This document shows, in pieces, positions 24,517-32,838 of a stretch of DNA of 37,460 bases (its first letter is position 1; each line of letters opens with the position of its first letter). This DNA comes from Mycobacterium barrassiae. GTDB lineage: Bacteria; Actinomycetota; Actinomycetes; Mycobacteriales; Mycobacteriaceae. The DNA is taken from NCBI RefSeq assembly GCF_025822765.1, contig NZ_JACKUK010000006.1:1-37460 (forward strand). Direction: 5' to 3'. The notes beneath the pieces were generated by a model. It searched no databases. It was given only the letters and a program-made list of their open reading frames with translations, and was not told the DNA's origin. The translations under genes were made by a program, and so were the position numbers.

Positions 24517-25100
24517 GACCGCGACGATAGATCGGAACGCGATCCAAGTGTTGAATGATGCATGCGTGTCGCCGCCATGGTTCGCAAAATGCGGCAGCTT
24601 GTCCTTTGACGTGTTAGCTAGCGTTCAGCTTCCCGCGGCACTCCGTCAGAGACTAGCTCGCGTCTGACTACGACGATGGTTGGCACCGCCCGTATTGACG
24701 GCGCAGCAGGGTCAACCGTAGCCATGCTCCACCACCCCATAATTTGTGCGTCGACGCGGTCGTGCCGGCGACGCTGAGACAGCTCGTCCTAGCTGCCCGC
24801 AATATGTCGGCTCCCGGTTCGTCACCTCCCTCAACAACAGGCCTCCAGGTCCCGCAACCCAATTAATACTCCTCAACGCCAACTACAAACACTCCTACCG
24901 AATCCGAACCCTTCATGGCCCATAGCCCACTACCATCGCTTCCAAGCTGACCATCAAACCCATTGGCTCCCAATCAAATACAGACCGGCACATTGGCACA
25001 AGGTATGCAATACTCGGCTTCGGGCGCTGGCGCGCCCGAACCCCGGCCGCCTGGCGGCGGCCTGTCCGGCTTGGTGAGGTGGCCTAATGGCGGTGCGACC
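24517..25100. other. Relaxase upstream region, candidate oriT
   Basis: No gene supported, although a frame is open from TTG 24963 into the relaxase. From about 24850 to 25000 the plus strand is strikingly poor in G and rich in C and A. Two hairpins with identical TGGC loops follow (25019-25040 and 25045-25062). MobF plasmids commonly carry oriT next to the relaxase gene, so this is the most likely nic region of the window. Confidence 0.4.
25019..25062. repeat. Twin hairpins with identical TGGC loops
   Basis: Hairpin 1: TTCGGGCGC, loop TGGC, GCGCCCGAA (25019-25040). Hairpin 2: GGCCGCC, loop TGGC, GGCGGCC (25045-25062). All stems are perfect. They lie 39 bp before the relaxase GTG, with no U-tract, so they are not a classical terminator. 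They could be a relaxase recognition structure or a translational control element. Confidence 0.6.
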
Positions 25101-27926
25101 GTGCTGACGATCTCGCGGTTGTCGCGCTGGAGCATCGGCTACTACAACGACACCGCGAATCAGGCCCGCCAGGCCTCGATGGACCGCCAAGCCGCCGGCG
25201 GCGGTCTGGGTGAGTACTACTCCGAAGGTGACACCCGCGTCCCGACCTGGGTCGTGGTCGGGGACAAGAACGTCGTCGGTGAGGCCACCGGCTTGGACGG
25301 GGCCGCCCTCGACGGCGGGTTTGCTGACACCGAGGTTGCGGCGCGCTGGCTCGATGACGGAGTCACGCCGAGTGGGGAGGCGGGGCGGGCGTTCGGGACC
25401 GGCGGGGTGCACGGTTTCGACTTGACGTTCGCCGCGCCCAAGAGTGTGTCGCTGCTGCGGTCGCTGACCGACGACGTGTCAGAGAAGGTGATGCAGAACG
25501 CCCACGTCACAGCGGTCGAAGCGGCGATGACTTACCTGCATGAGCACGCCGGGTACACCCGCGTGCATAACCGGGTGACGGGGATGAAGGATTTGCAGCG
25601 GCTGCCCGGGCTGGTGGCGATCGCCTATCAGCATGAGACGAGCCGGTGCGGGGACCCGCACCTGCACACCCACGTCATCCTGCCGAATCGCCAGGCCCGT
25701 GCTGATGGCCGGTTGGTGTCGATCGACTCCAAGTCGCTGTATCACGAAGCCAAGGCCGCCGGGATCATCTATCAAGCCACCCTGCGTCACGTGCTGCACG
25801 CCGAGCGCGGCTTCGAATGGGCGCCGGTGGATGAGCATTCCGGCATGGCCGAGATCGCTGGCGTCACTCCGGCCAGCATCAAGGCGTGGTCGCAGCGGTC
25901 GACCCGACTGCGGGAATGGGCCAAAGACAACCTTGTCGTCGTCGACGGTGAACCCACCGCGGCGCAGTTGGCAACTGCGCAGAAAGCGACGCGGCCCTCC
26001 AAGCCCGAGCAGCTCGCCTGGGAAGAACTCAAAGCGACGTGGCGCGCTGATGCGCGCGGTCTGGACTTGGACCGCGATGCGCACTTCGCCGCGCGCGCCC
26101 ATCGGCGCGCACAAGCGCACATCCTCCCGCGGGCGCGCATTGCTACCGCGCTAGCGCGCATCGATAAGGCCGCGTTCACCCGCGCCGATGTCGTTGAGCT
26201 GATCGGTGCGGTCATGCCTTACGACGAATCCCCTGGTGAGGGGCGGGATGTGCGGGCGCGCATCGAGGACCTCGCCGCGCGCGTTGGTCTGCGGGTGAGC
26301 GCACCGCGCGCCGCACATGAGCGCGAAGGACACGAGAAATACACCCTCACCGCGATCCTCAAAGAGGAGATGCGCGTCCTGGAGGCCGCCGGTGCCACCG
26401 ATGCGCGTGCGCGCCTCGGTGTGCGCTCGAGCGACCTGACCGCGCTGTCACCGGATCAGGCGCGCGCGGTGACCGCGATCGGCATGTCGCCGTGGTTGGT
26501 CAATCCATTGTCTGCACCCGCGGGTGCCGGGAAAACCCACTCCCTGCAAGCCCTGCGCGCCGCCGCCCACCGAGTCCACAAAGAGGTGCTGGTCCTTGCT
26601 CCGACCGGGACGGCGGTCGATCAAGCGCTGGCTGACGGCGCCGGCGACCACGGGATGACCCTCGACAAAGCGCTGCACCAGCTCGACACCGGCGCCCTGC
26701 AACTCGATCACCGCACCGTGGTCGTCGTCGATGAAGCGTCCATGGTGGCCACCCCCAAGCTGCGGCAGCTGCTGGAGACCACCACCGCCGCCAGGGTGAA
26801 GGCTGTGCTCGTCGGTGACCCCTACCAGCTTGCCCCGGTCAAGGCCCGCGGCGGCATGTTCGACCAACTGTGCACCGAGCTGCCCTGGACCCAGCGTCTG
26901 TCGCAGGTGTGGCGCATGCGCGATCCGGCCGAGCGCGACGCCTCGCTAGCGATCCGCAACGGGCGCGGCAACCGGTTACGCCGAGCGGTCGGCTGGTACC
27001 GCAGTCACGACCGTCTGCACACCGGCGATCAGGTCAGCATGGCCGCCGACGCGATGAGGGCCTACCTCGATGACCGCGCCGCCGGAAAGAAGACCCTGCT
27101 GGTCTGCGATACCCGGGACATCGCTGATGCCCTCAACCAGCGCCTCCACGACACCCTCACCACCGAGGGGCCCGCTGCGCAGGTGGCTCGCGACCAGACG
27201 GTGCGGGTCGGCGACATCATCGTCAGCCGCGACAACGACGCCACCCTCACCGTGCACCCCGGCCCCCACCACCGTGAGGGCCAGGCGGTGGATCAGGTGC
27301 GCAATGGCAACCGGTGGCGGGTGGCCGGCGTCGACGAAAAGACCAACCGGATCGCTGCTGAACGGCTCACGGACAAAGCCCGCGTTCTGTTCGACGGCGA
27401 TTACCTGCGCCAGTACGTCCACCTCGGATACGCCGTAACCGTGCATGCCGCCCAGGGCGTCACCGTCGACACCGCCCACACCGTGCTCGGCGACAACGCT
27501 TCCCGCACCCAGGCCTACGTCGGGCTCAGCCGCGGCCGCGAGGCCAACCACGCCTACCTCTACACCCGATTCGACGGCGAAGCCGACCACGAACACAGCG
27601 GCCCCCACATCGGTATGCATGTGGCGAGGCGCGGCACCAAACACGCTGCCGCGCAAGCTCTTCAGATGATTCTGGCCAACGACGATCGTCCCCGCACGAT
27701 GCATGCCGAAGCCGAACACACCGCCCGCGAACACCTTCCTGACATAGTCGGCGAGGTCCTCGACCGCCACGAGCAACGCCGCGGCACCTGGCGAGCCGCC
27801 TGGCGCGAACACACCCGCGCCCAACAGAGCCTCCACCAGGCCTACGAACGTTTCCGCGCCGGAGTGGAGCGCAGCACCGGACGGTCACGCTCCCGCGGGC
27901 GCGACGTCGGTGGCCTCGAACTCTAA
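25101..27926 (+). CDS. MobF-family conjugative relaxase-helicase (TraA/TrwC type)
   Basis: 941 residues from GTG 25101, where the family N-terminus begins (LTISRLSRWSIGYYNDTA, catalytic Tyr pair at 14/15). The open frame runs back to TTG 24963 through the hairpin region, which I consider non-coding. The metal-binding HxHxH is DPHLHTHVILPN near residue 188, preceded by GFDLTFAAPKSVSLL. The C-terminal SF1 helicase has Walker A PAGAGKTHS (about 474), VVVDEASM (about 541), LVGDPYQLAPV, and late motifs VTVHAAQGVTVDTAH and YVGLSRGR. It would nick oriT, stay bound to the 5' end and unwind the transferred strand. This shows that the region derives from a conjugative or mobilisable element; no type IV secretion genes are in the window. 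Confidence 0.94.
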   Translation: MLTISRLSRWSIGYYNDTANQARQASMDRQAAGGGLGEYYSEGDTRVPTWVVVGDKNVVGEATGLDGAALDGGFADTEVAARWLDDGVTPSGEAGRAFGTGGVHGFDLTFAAPKSVSLLRSLTDDVSEKVMQNAHVTAVEAAMTYLHEHAGYTRVHNRVTGMKDLQRLPGLVAIAYQHETSRCGDPHLHTHVILPNRQARADGRLVSIDSKSLYHEAKAAGIIYQATLRHVLHAERGFEWAPVDEHSGMAEIAGVTPASIKAWSQRSTRLREWAKDNLVVVDGEPTAAQLATAQKATRPSKPEQLAWEELKATWRADARGLDLDRDAHFAARAHRRAQAHILPRARIATALARIDKAAFTRADVVELIGAVMPYDESPGEGRDVRARIEDLAARVGLRVSAPRAAHEREGHEKYTLTAILKEEMRVLEAAGATDARARLGVRSSDLTALSPDQARAVTAIGMSPWLVNPLSAPAGAGKTHSLQALRAAAHRVHKEVLVLAPTGTAVDQALADGAGDHGMTLDKALHQLDTGALQLDHRTVVVVDEASMVATPKLRQLLETTTAARVKAVLVGDPYQLAPVKARGGMFDQLCTELPWTQRLSQVWRMRDPAERDASLAIRNGRGNRLRRAVGWYRSHDRLHTGDQVSMAADAMRAYLDDRAAGKKTLLVCDTRDIADALNQRLHDTLTTEGPAAQVARDQTVRVGDIIVSRDNDATLTVHPGPHHREGQAVDQVRNGNRWRVAGVDEKTNRIAAERLTDKARVLFDGDYLRQYVHLGYAVTVHAAQGVTVDTAHTVLGDNASRTQAYVGLSRGREANHAYLYTRFDGEADHEHSGPHIGMHVARRGTKHAAAQALQMILANDDRPRTMHAEAEHTAREHLPDIVGEVLDRHEQRRGTWRAAWREHTRAQQSLHQAYERFRAGVERSTGRSRSRGRDVGGLEL

Positions 27927-27937
27927 CCTTCAGCCGT

Positions 27938-28411
27938 TTATGCCCAGACGCCTACGCGGTGAGCCAGAGCAATCCGCGCTTCGTCCACGATCAGAGCTGT
28001 CTGCCATGTCTGCAGCGGTCCGTCTTGGGTCCACACCGCGACGCTGCGCAGTGCCGGCCATGTCCGGGCATTCATCATGATGTCGCCGGGCCGCCCGGCT
28101 TCAAGTTCGCCTAGCGCGGCACGCACGGACGCCGCCCACCGCGGCGCCAGCCACCCCGGAAGCCCAGCTACAGCACCGCCGCGCGCATCTTCGGTGGCCG
28201 CAGTGAACTGGACTGAGGTGGTGACGTCAGCCATCACTTCGGCGGTAATCCGAGCTGTTGCGATGCCTCTCGCTGTGGCCCCGGCTACCCGTTCCAGCAC
28301 CCCGTAGCTGTCTCGGCCTTCCCACACCAACGCGGCTGTGGCGGCAGCGATTGTCGCCTCAGCGGCCACCTCTAGCGGATTCCACTGGTTGACTGACCCG
28401 TCTGCACTCAC
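27938..28411 (-). CDS. Hypothetical protein, last gene of secretion-associated operon
   Basis: 157 residues from GTG 28411, which overlaps the stop of the large upstream gene (GTGA). The longer upstream frame is antisense-like Arg-rich sequence and is rejected. The protein is Ala-rich and helical (WNPLEVAAEATIAAATAALVWEG; GATARGIATARITAEVMADV), with a C-terminal WPALRSVAVWTQDGPLQTWQ. I do not recognise a family. Translational coupling implies a joint role with the DUF5631/5632-like protein. It is convergent with the relaxase, 11 bp apart. Confidence 0.65.
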   Translation of the reverse strand: MSADGSVNQWNPLEVAAEATIAAATAALVWEGRDSYGVLERVAGATARGIATARITAEVMADVTTSVQFTAATEDARGGAVAGLPGWLAPRWAASVRAALGELEAGRPGDIMMNARTWPALRSVAVWTQDGPLQTWQTALIVDEARIALAHRVGVWA

Positions 28412-30954
28412 CGAGCACCGCCATTCTCGTGGCCAGCCCAAAGTTCGCGCTCGGCGGCGATGTGATGGGCCAGATACACGACCTCGCGGTGATCTGGGAT
28501 GCCGTGGCGCCATAACAGCAGCAGCTCGGCGAGCCGCGCCAGATTGTGGTGCACTCGCGCGTACGACGACGCCTCAGTGTCGGTGCCGAGGCGGCCGGGG
28601 CGCTGCCCCGAGCTGTCGGTGATCGCCATTGGTAGCACGGCACTAGCGAGTTCGTCCCACAGCGATTCGGTGATGGCGCTGCCTCGGTCGAGGTGAGTGG
28701 CGATTTCGCGCAGCAGCGGCGGTATCGGCAGTGTCAGAAGTTCACTGGCTTGGGTGAACGTGACGTGCGCAGTCTGTCTGGTGATGGTCAGTGATTCCCG
28801 CACGTCGACCGGGGTTGCGGTGTTCAGCTGTGCGTAGGCGGCCGGATTGAGGGCCTCTAAGCGGTGTAGCCGGGTCTCATCCAACGGCGGTTGCACGACG
28901 CCCCCACCCAGGGGGCTATCGGTGGGCATGTGGCAGTCGGCATAGTGCGGCACCCCGGCGGCCCGGGCTGGCTGTGCTGATCCGCCGAAACCCGTCGATA
29001 CCGCGATCGCCCACAGCTCAATGTTGGGATTCAGCGCGGTCACCGATTGGGCGTAGGCCACCATGGTCTGCGCCGGATTGATCCAGCCGAACCAGCGACG
29101 CCGAAAAGCGTTGTCTAAACCAGAATCTGAGAACAGCAACTCCACCCCTTTGGGCAGATGCACCCCCGCCGGGATGAATCCCGCACCCTCGCCGGAGGTC
29201 ACCACGGTGAGCGTTTTCGCAGGTGTCTTGAACACCCCCACACACCAGTCGATGGTGCCGTACTGACGAGAAGCCTTCATCAGTTCCTCCACCAACGCCA
29301 ACGCGTCGGCCAGTAATGGATCAGGCGCAGCCGATTTCGTTCCCGCCACCGCACCCGTAGCCGCCGCGGCACCTCCCGACGCCACCACTCCAGGAGGCAG
29401 CGGTGTTCCCGGCCCACCCGCAGCCGGCGACGGTGGGGCTGCCGGTGCACCAGGCGGGGCCGACGCAGCCGCGGCGGCTGCAGACACCTGGCGCGGCGCG
29501 ATATCGGAATTAAACGGCGGCAACGGACCCCCGGGCGCTGGCATTGGCGCCACCATCGGTGTCCCCAGCGTTCCAGCTGACGGCGCTGTGCCCGCAGCCG
29601 CTGGCGGGACGCTGTGCGCCACCGGACCACCAGCAGCCGGCACTGAGGGCGTACCCCCAGCACTCGCAGACCCATACGCACCAGCCGTAGAGTTCGCCGG
29701 TTGCGCGGGCGGCGGGGTCACAGGCGGCGGCAACACTGAACCACCACCCGCCAGGCCCGCGTTAAACCCCCGCGAAAAATCAGAACTAGGCGTCGGCGTC
29801 CCAGCACTCGCCGCGGCCATTGACAGGCCACCACCCGTCGAAGTAGTCGGCGACAACTCCAGCTCCGCAGGAGAATTCAGGCCACCAGCATTACTCACAG
29901 AAGAGACAGAGCTATCGCCCGAGAAGCCGCGCGCCCCCGGCATCTTCAGACCGCCGCCAACGCCGCTGCCCCCAGACGACACCCCACCACCGCCAGCCGG
30001 TGTCACCGCGGCGGGAGGCATCACCGCGAGCGGACCGTCAATTCCCAGACGCTCCTCACTCGCAGTGGGAGTAATCGGACTGCCGGGCAGGTTCCCCGCT
30101 TCATTAATGTCGCCGTCTGCAGCTGGCGCGGGCTGATTGTTCGCTGTCCCATCGGAATGCCGATCACCCTCACTCACAGAGGATTCCGGGCCATCAAATC
30201 CCGACCGATCTGATGTTGCTGTCTCTCCCTCATTGGTCCCGTAGTTCAAGGACTGATTGTCATCCGCCCCGTAGTTGGTGGGTCGAGTACTGGGCAGACG
30301 CTCGAAAGGCATACCGTCCGCCATAGCTCTGCCACCACCGGGGCCGCCTTGTTCCTTTGTGTCCATTGGTGCCGCGTCTCCGCTGCTCCCCGTCAATCCG
30401 CCTGAATTGCCGCCGCCGATGCTTGCTGCCTGCTCAGTGATCGCTGCGGTCGTATCCGTAGCTGCTGCTAGAGCTTCGGCTTCTGCTTCGCTTACGACGG
30501 CGTCGATCGCGGAGTAGAGTGCCGCCGCCGCGGCGCCAGCGCCTAATGGGGAGGAGGCTGCTGCCGCGAACTGGCGCTTCAGTCGGTCGATCTCGTCGTG
30601 GGCCTTACGGTCAATCTCGTCGAGTCGCCCGCAGGCGTGCCAGATCAGTTCACCGGTCTCTTTCACCGCTTTCGAGCTGTCGGCGTACATGTCGGATTGA
30701 TTGATGATCGTTTGGGCGGTGCGGTAGGAACGCTCGCACATCGCCTCGATCATCTGTCCTAAGTTAGACGCGCCGAGCTCGTCGGCGGCACGTCGAATGG
30801 TGGCAGCGTTCGTCAGCAGGTCGATGCTCTTCTGATTGAGAGCCTCAGCGGTCTCCAACCATTGCTCCGGTGAGGTCTGAGGCCAGACCGGTCCGACAAT
30901 GCGCGGTGAATACGGCCGAGACGGCATTGCCGCAGCCGTCCCTACCGCTGCCAT
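28408..30954 (-). CDS. Large mycobacterial secretion-associated protein, DUF5632/DUF5631-like
   Basis: 848 residues in three parts. Residues 1-190 are helical (PEQWLETAEALNQKSIDLLTN; LGQMIEAMCERSYRTAQTII; long Ala/Glu helices), recalling the four-helix N-termini of ESX substrates such as EspB or PPE proteins. Residues 190-555 are a low-complexity Pro/Gly/Ala/Ser linker. Residues 555-848 are globular (DPLLADALALVEELMKASRQ; FGWINPAQTMVAYAQSV; LLLWRHGIPDHREVVYLAHH), resembling the DUF5632-DUF5631 C-termini of mycobacterial proteins such as Rv2082 and Rv0029. The family match is from memory. The start overlaps the upstream membrane-protein stop by 13 bp, and the next gene starts inside its stop. 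Function is unknown; a role in or export by a plasmid type VII system is inferred. Confidence 0.65.
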   Translation of the reverse strand: MAAVGTAAAMPSRPYSPRIVGPVWPQTSPEQWLETAEALNQKSIDLLTNAATIRRAADELGASNLGQMIEAMCERSYRTAQTIINQSDMYADSSKAVKETGELIWHACGRLDEIDRKAHDEIDRLKRQFAAAASSPLGAGAAAAALYSAIDAVVSEAEAEALAAATDTTAAITEQAASIGGGNSGGLTGSSGDAAPMDTKEQGGPGGGRAMADGMPFERLPSTRPTNYGADDNQSLNYGTNEGETATSDRSGFDGPESSVSEGDRHSDGTANNQPAPAADGDINEAGNLPGSPITPTASEERLGIDGPLAVMPPAAVTPAGGGGVSSGGSGVGGGLKMPGARGFSGDSSVSSVSNAGGLNSPAELELSPTTSTGGGLSMAAASAGTPTPSSDFSRGFNAGLAGGGSVLPPPVTPPPAQPANSTAGAYGSASAGGTPSVPAAGGPVAHSVPPAAAGTAPSAGTLGTPMVAPMPAPGGPLPPFNSDIAPRQVSAAAAAASAPPGAPAAPPSPAAGGPGTPLPPGVVASGGAAAATGAVAGTKSAAPDPLLADALALVEELMKASRQYGTIDWCVGVFKTPAKTLTVVTSGEGAGFIPAGVHLPKGVELLFSDSGLDNAFRRRWFGWINPAQTMVAYAQSVTALNPNIELWAIAVSTGFGGSAQPARAAGVPHYADCHMPTDSPLGGGVVQPPLDETRLHRLEALNPAAYAQLNTATPVDVRESLTITRQTAHVTFTQASELLTLPIPPLLREIATHLDRGSAITESLWDELASAVLPMAITDSSGQRPGRLGTDTEASSYARVHHNLARLAELLLLWRHGIPDHREVVYLAHHIAAERELWAGHENGGAR

Positions 30955-31523
30955 AGCTCAACCCCCACCGCTGAACAGACTGCATACGGCCCGTTGAGGG
31001 AGGCAATGGCGTCCGTCCAAACCGCTCGATCAGGGTCCGCTGCGGGCCCAGGCCGCAGTCCATCGACGAAGAGCTTCATATCGTCGATGTGACGTTGCAA
31101 CGTGCGAGTCAAATACCGCGGTGAATCGGCATGCGCGTCAAGCACTTCCTGTGCGCGAGAAGCCCAGTCGTGAGTCATTTCAACGAATTCCGGGATCCCG
31201 GCGTCGCGTTCGACTGAACCAGGCTTGCCCAAGGCTACGAATGAATTCGTCTCCGAAGTGCCTTCTTTGATGAGCGGTTCTATCGCTTTGCACAGTGCTT
31301 GGTCACCCGAATCGGCAGCAGCTGTCGTTGCTTGCGGTGCTGTCTCGACCCGATTCACTCGATCGGGTTCGGGGACCAATCCGATCAGAGCGACCACGAG
31401 AGCGGCGGTGGACATGAACACCGCCACCAACGCCAGCCCGAGCGTCAGTCCTCGGCCACTTCGGCGGCGAGGAGGCGTCAGTTGCGGGGGCCCCGCTCCG
31501 GGTGGCCCTGAGCTCGGGTACAT
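30942..31523 (-). CDS. Single-pass membrane protein, secretion-associated operon
   Basis: 193 residues from ATG 31523 (MYPSSGPPGAGPP). The frame also opens at 31565, but the downstream Met fits the Pro-rich start better. A Pro/Arg-rich cytoplasmic tail precedes one membrane helix (LTLGLALVAVFMSTAALVVA, about residues 26-48). The extracytoplasmic helical domain has two Cys (ALCKAIEPL and AVCSAVGVE) that could pair. This Pro-rich-tail plus TM layout is common in mycobacterial type VII-linked proteins. Overlaps the 848-residue gene by 13 bp. No family recognised. Confidence 0.7.
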   Translation of the reverse strand: MYPSSGPPGAGPPQLTPPRRRSGRGLTLGLALVAVFMSTAALVVALIGLVPEPDRVNRVETAPQATTAAADSGDQALCKAIEPLIKEGTSETNSFVALGKPGSVERDAGIPEFVEMTHDWASRAQEVLDAHADSPRYLTRTLQRHIDDMKLFVDGLRPGPAADPDRAVWTDAIASLNGPYAVCSAVGVELWQR

Positions 31524-31649
31524 GGCTACAAGTCTAAGACCTGGCACTGGCGTGGGACTACACAAAATAGGCCGTGCCGTATATCGGCAGTCATTGCGGC
31601 ACTGCCGATTTCGAGCATCAGCGCTGCTAGCGCCGCCGCCACGCGGCGT

Positions 31650-31796
31650 CTAAAAGTCGGGATGGTTGACCTGGTTGGCAGCGGCGGCGGCGCGGCGCAG
31701 ATCGTCGACAGACATGGTTTGTGGGTCGGACTGGTTTGACTGCGCTACGCAACTGTCGGAGCCCTTCGCGTGACTACCGTTCGCGGGATCAATCAC
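31650..31796 (-). CDS. Very small hypothetical protein
   Basis: 48 codons from GTG 31796, whose first 8 nt overlap the end of the preceding small gene, an arrangement typical of coupled translation. The peptide ends SVDDLRRAAAAANQVNHPDF. The overlap and plausible helix at the C-terminus support it, but it is too short to be sure. An internal ATG at residue 28 would leave only 21 residues. Confidence 0.3.
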   Translation of the reverse strand: MIDPANGSHAKGSDSCVAQSNQSDPQTMSVDDLRRAAAAANQVNHPDF

Positions 31797-31950
31797 CGGC
31801 TGTCTGACGGTCGTTGTCATCGTCATCGAGACCGGCAGAATCTGCGTCGGGCTGGTTCATCTGCTCGCGGATGGCGGCTACGCGAGCTGCGCGTTGCGGG
31901 TCAGCCAACAGTTTGGCCAGGCGTGCGCTGCCACGATCTTGCGCGGTCAT
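31789..31950 (-). CDS. Small hypothetical protein
   Basis: 53 residues from ATG 31950 (MTAQDRGSARLAKLLADPQR), with GGAGGA about 12 nt upstream. An upstream ATG at 32007 adds an unlikely leader that contains the ribosome site. A charged amphipathic helix (LAKLLADPQRAARVAAIREQ) is followed by an acidic tail with four consecutive Asp. Not recognised. Same strand as the downstream secretion-associated operon but about 270 bp before it. Confidence 0.5.
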   Translation of the reverse strand: MTAQDRGSARLAKLLADPQRAARVAAIREQMNQPDADSAGLDDDDNDRQTAGD

Positions 31951-32371
31951 GGGTGAAAGGTATCCTCCGGGCTTTGATACTCTTTGTAATCCGTTTGGCG
32001 TCATCATTCTGCAGGGGTTCGCCGGAGAGGATTCCGAGCTACGTCGGGGAGCGTTGGTAGGTCGGAACGGTATCGCTCTCTCTTGATCCGGACGTGTGAG
32101 CAGCGGAATGCGCGGACATCCAATGGGAATGGGATCAACCGATCCGAATTCGCTTCGTCAGCGCGCAGGCCTAACTAACGGCGGCCGTGCCCCTCAACGA
32201 ACAACGACTACCACGCACAGAAGGTCCAAATGGGCGAGTCGGGCCTACCGTCGGCGACCAGCGTCCCGACGCTGCGCGATGCTACGAGCCATGAGGTTTT
32301 TCTTAAGTGTCGACCTGCAGAGCGACTGCGCCAAGATCTCGTGATCGGCGGCATTGGGCCGCAGTCTCCCT
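31951..32371. other. Intergenic region without a supported gene
   Basis: Frames here are short and Arg/Ser-rich, and none looks like a protein. It holds the promoter region of the small minus-strand genes and the downstream flank of the secreted protein at 32372-32716. No repeat or clear hairpin was noticed. Confidence 0.4.
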
Positions 32372-32716
32372 CTACGCGGAGCAAATCCAATGCTCGGACC
32401 CGTCGGGGGAGGGCTTAGCGATGAGGGGAGCGCAGAAGAGGTTGGGGTTGACCGGTAGATCAGCGATGACCCCGCCCGAGGCCGCGACTTGCTTGCATCG
32501 CCAAGAATAGGCGTCCTGAGGAGACACCAGGTAGGCCTGACCTATGGAGAAGCCGTCTGCAGCAGGGTACTGGTCGCCACAGGCGCTGCTGAAGTTGACA
32601 GTGTCTCCAGCGTTGGGTGTAGCGGCGGCGGGTGGCGCGACAACGACGGTAGCTCCAGCTGCGATCAAGGCCAGTGCGAAGGGCCGGGCAAATCGCCGAC
32701 GGTTGCTGGAGGTCAC
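32372..32716 (-). CDS. Small secreted protein with four cysteines
   Basis: 114 residues from GTG 32716, with an AGAGAGAAAAG stretch upstream. Classical Sec signal peptide: Arg-rich start (SSNRRRFARP), hydrophobic core ALALIAAGATVVVA and an Ala-rich cleavage site near residue 32 (PPAAA/TPNAG). The mature part has four Cys (SSACGDQ, SWRCKQV, LFCAPL, HWICSA), probably two disulfides. It lies on the opposite strand to the membrane protein starting at 32839, in a divergent arrangement. Function unknown. Confidence 0.7.
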   Translation of the reverse strand: MTSSNRRRFARPFALALIAAGATVVVAPPAAATPNAGDTVNFSSACGDQYPAADGFSIGQAYLVSPQDAYSWRCKQVAASGGVIADLPVNPNLFCAPLIAKPSPDGSEHWICSA

Positions 32717-32838
32717 GACTTTTCTCTCTGTTTGGTAGGTGGGAAATCGTTGTCGTCCACGATGTTGGTCGCTCCGATCTGAGTGCCCGTTACAGCAGTG
32801 GGCCCCAAGTGGGGCTTGCGGGCTCTTGTGCCTCTACG

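Noticed and set aside
24963-25100. N-terminal extension of the relaxase from TTG 24963
   Set aside because: Relaxase homology begins at LTISRLSRWS; the extension spans two perfect hairpins and looks non-coding.
26976-27836. Minus-strand frame of 286 codons inside the relaxase gene
   Set aside because: Val/Gly-rich antisense shadow; the plus strand has clear relaxase-helicase motifs.
29280-30136. Frames on both strands in the Pro/Gly/Ala-rich linker
   Set aside because: Repetitive high-GC coding sequence of the 848-aa protein opens all frames; no independent gene is supported.
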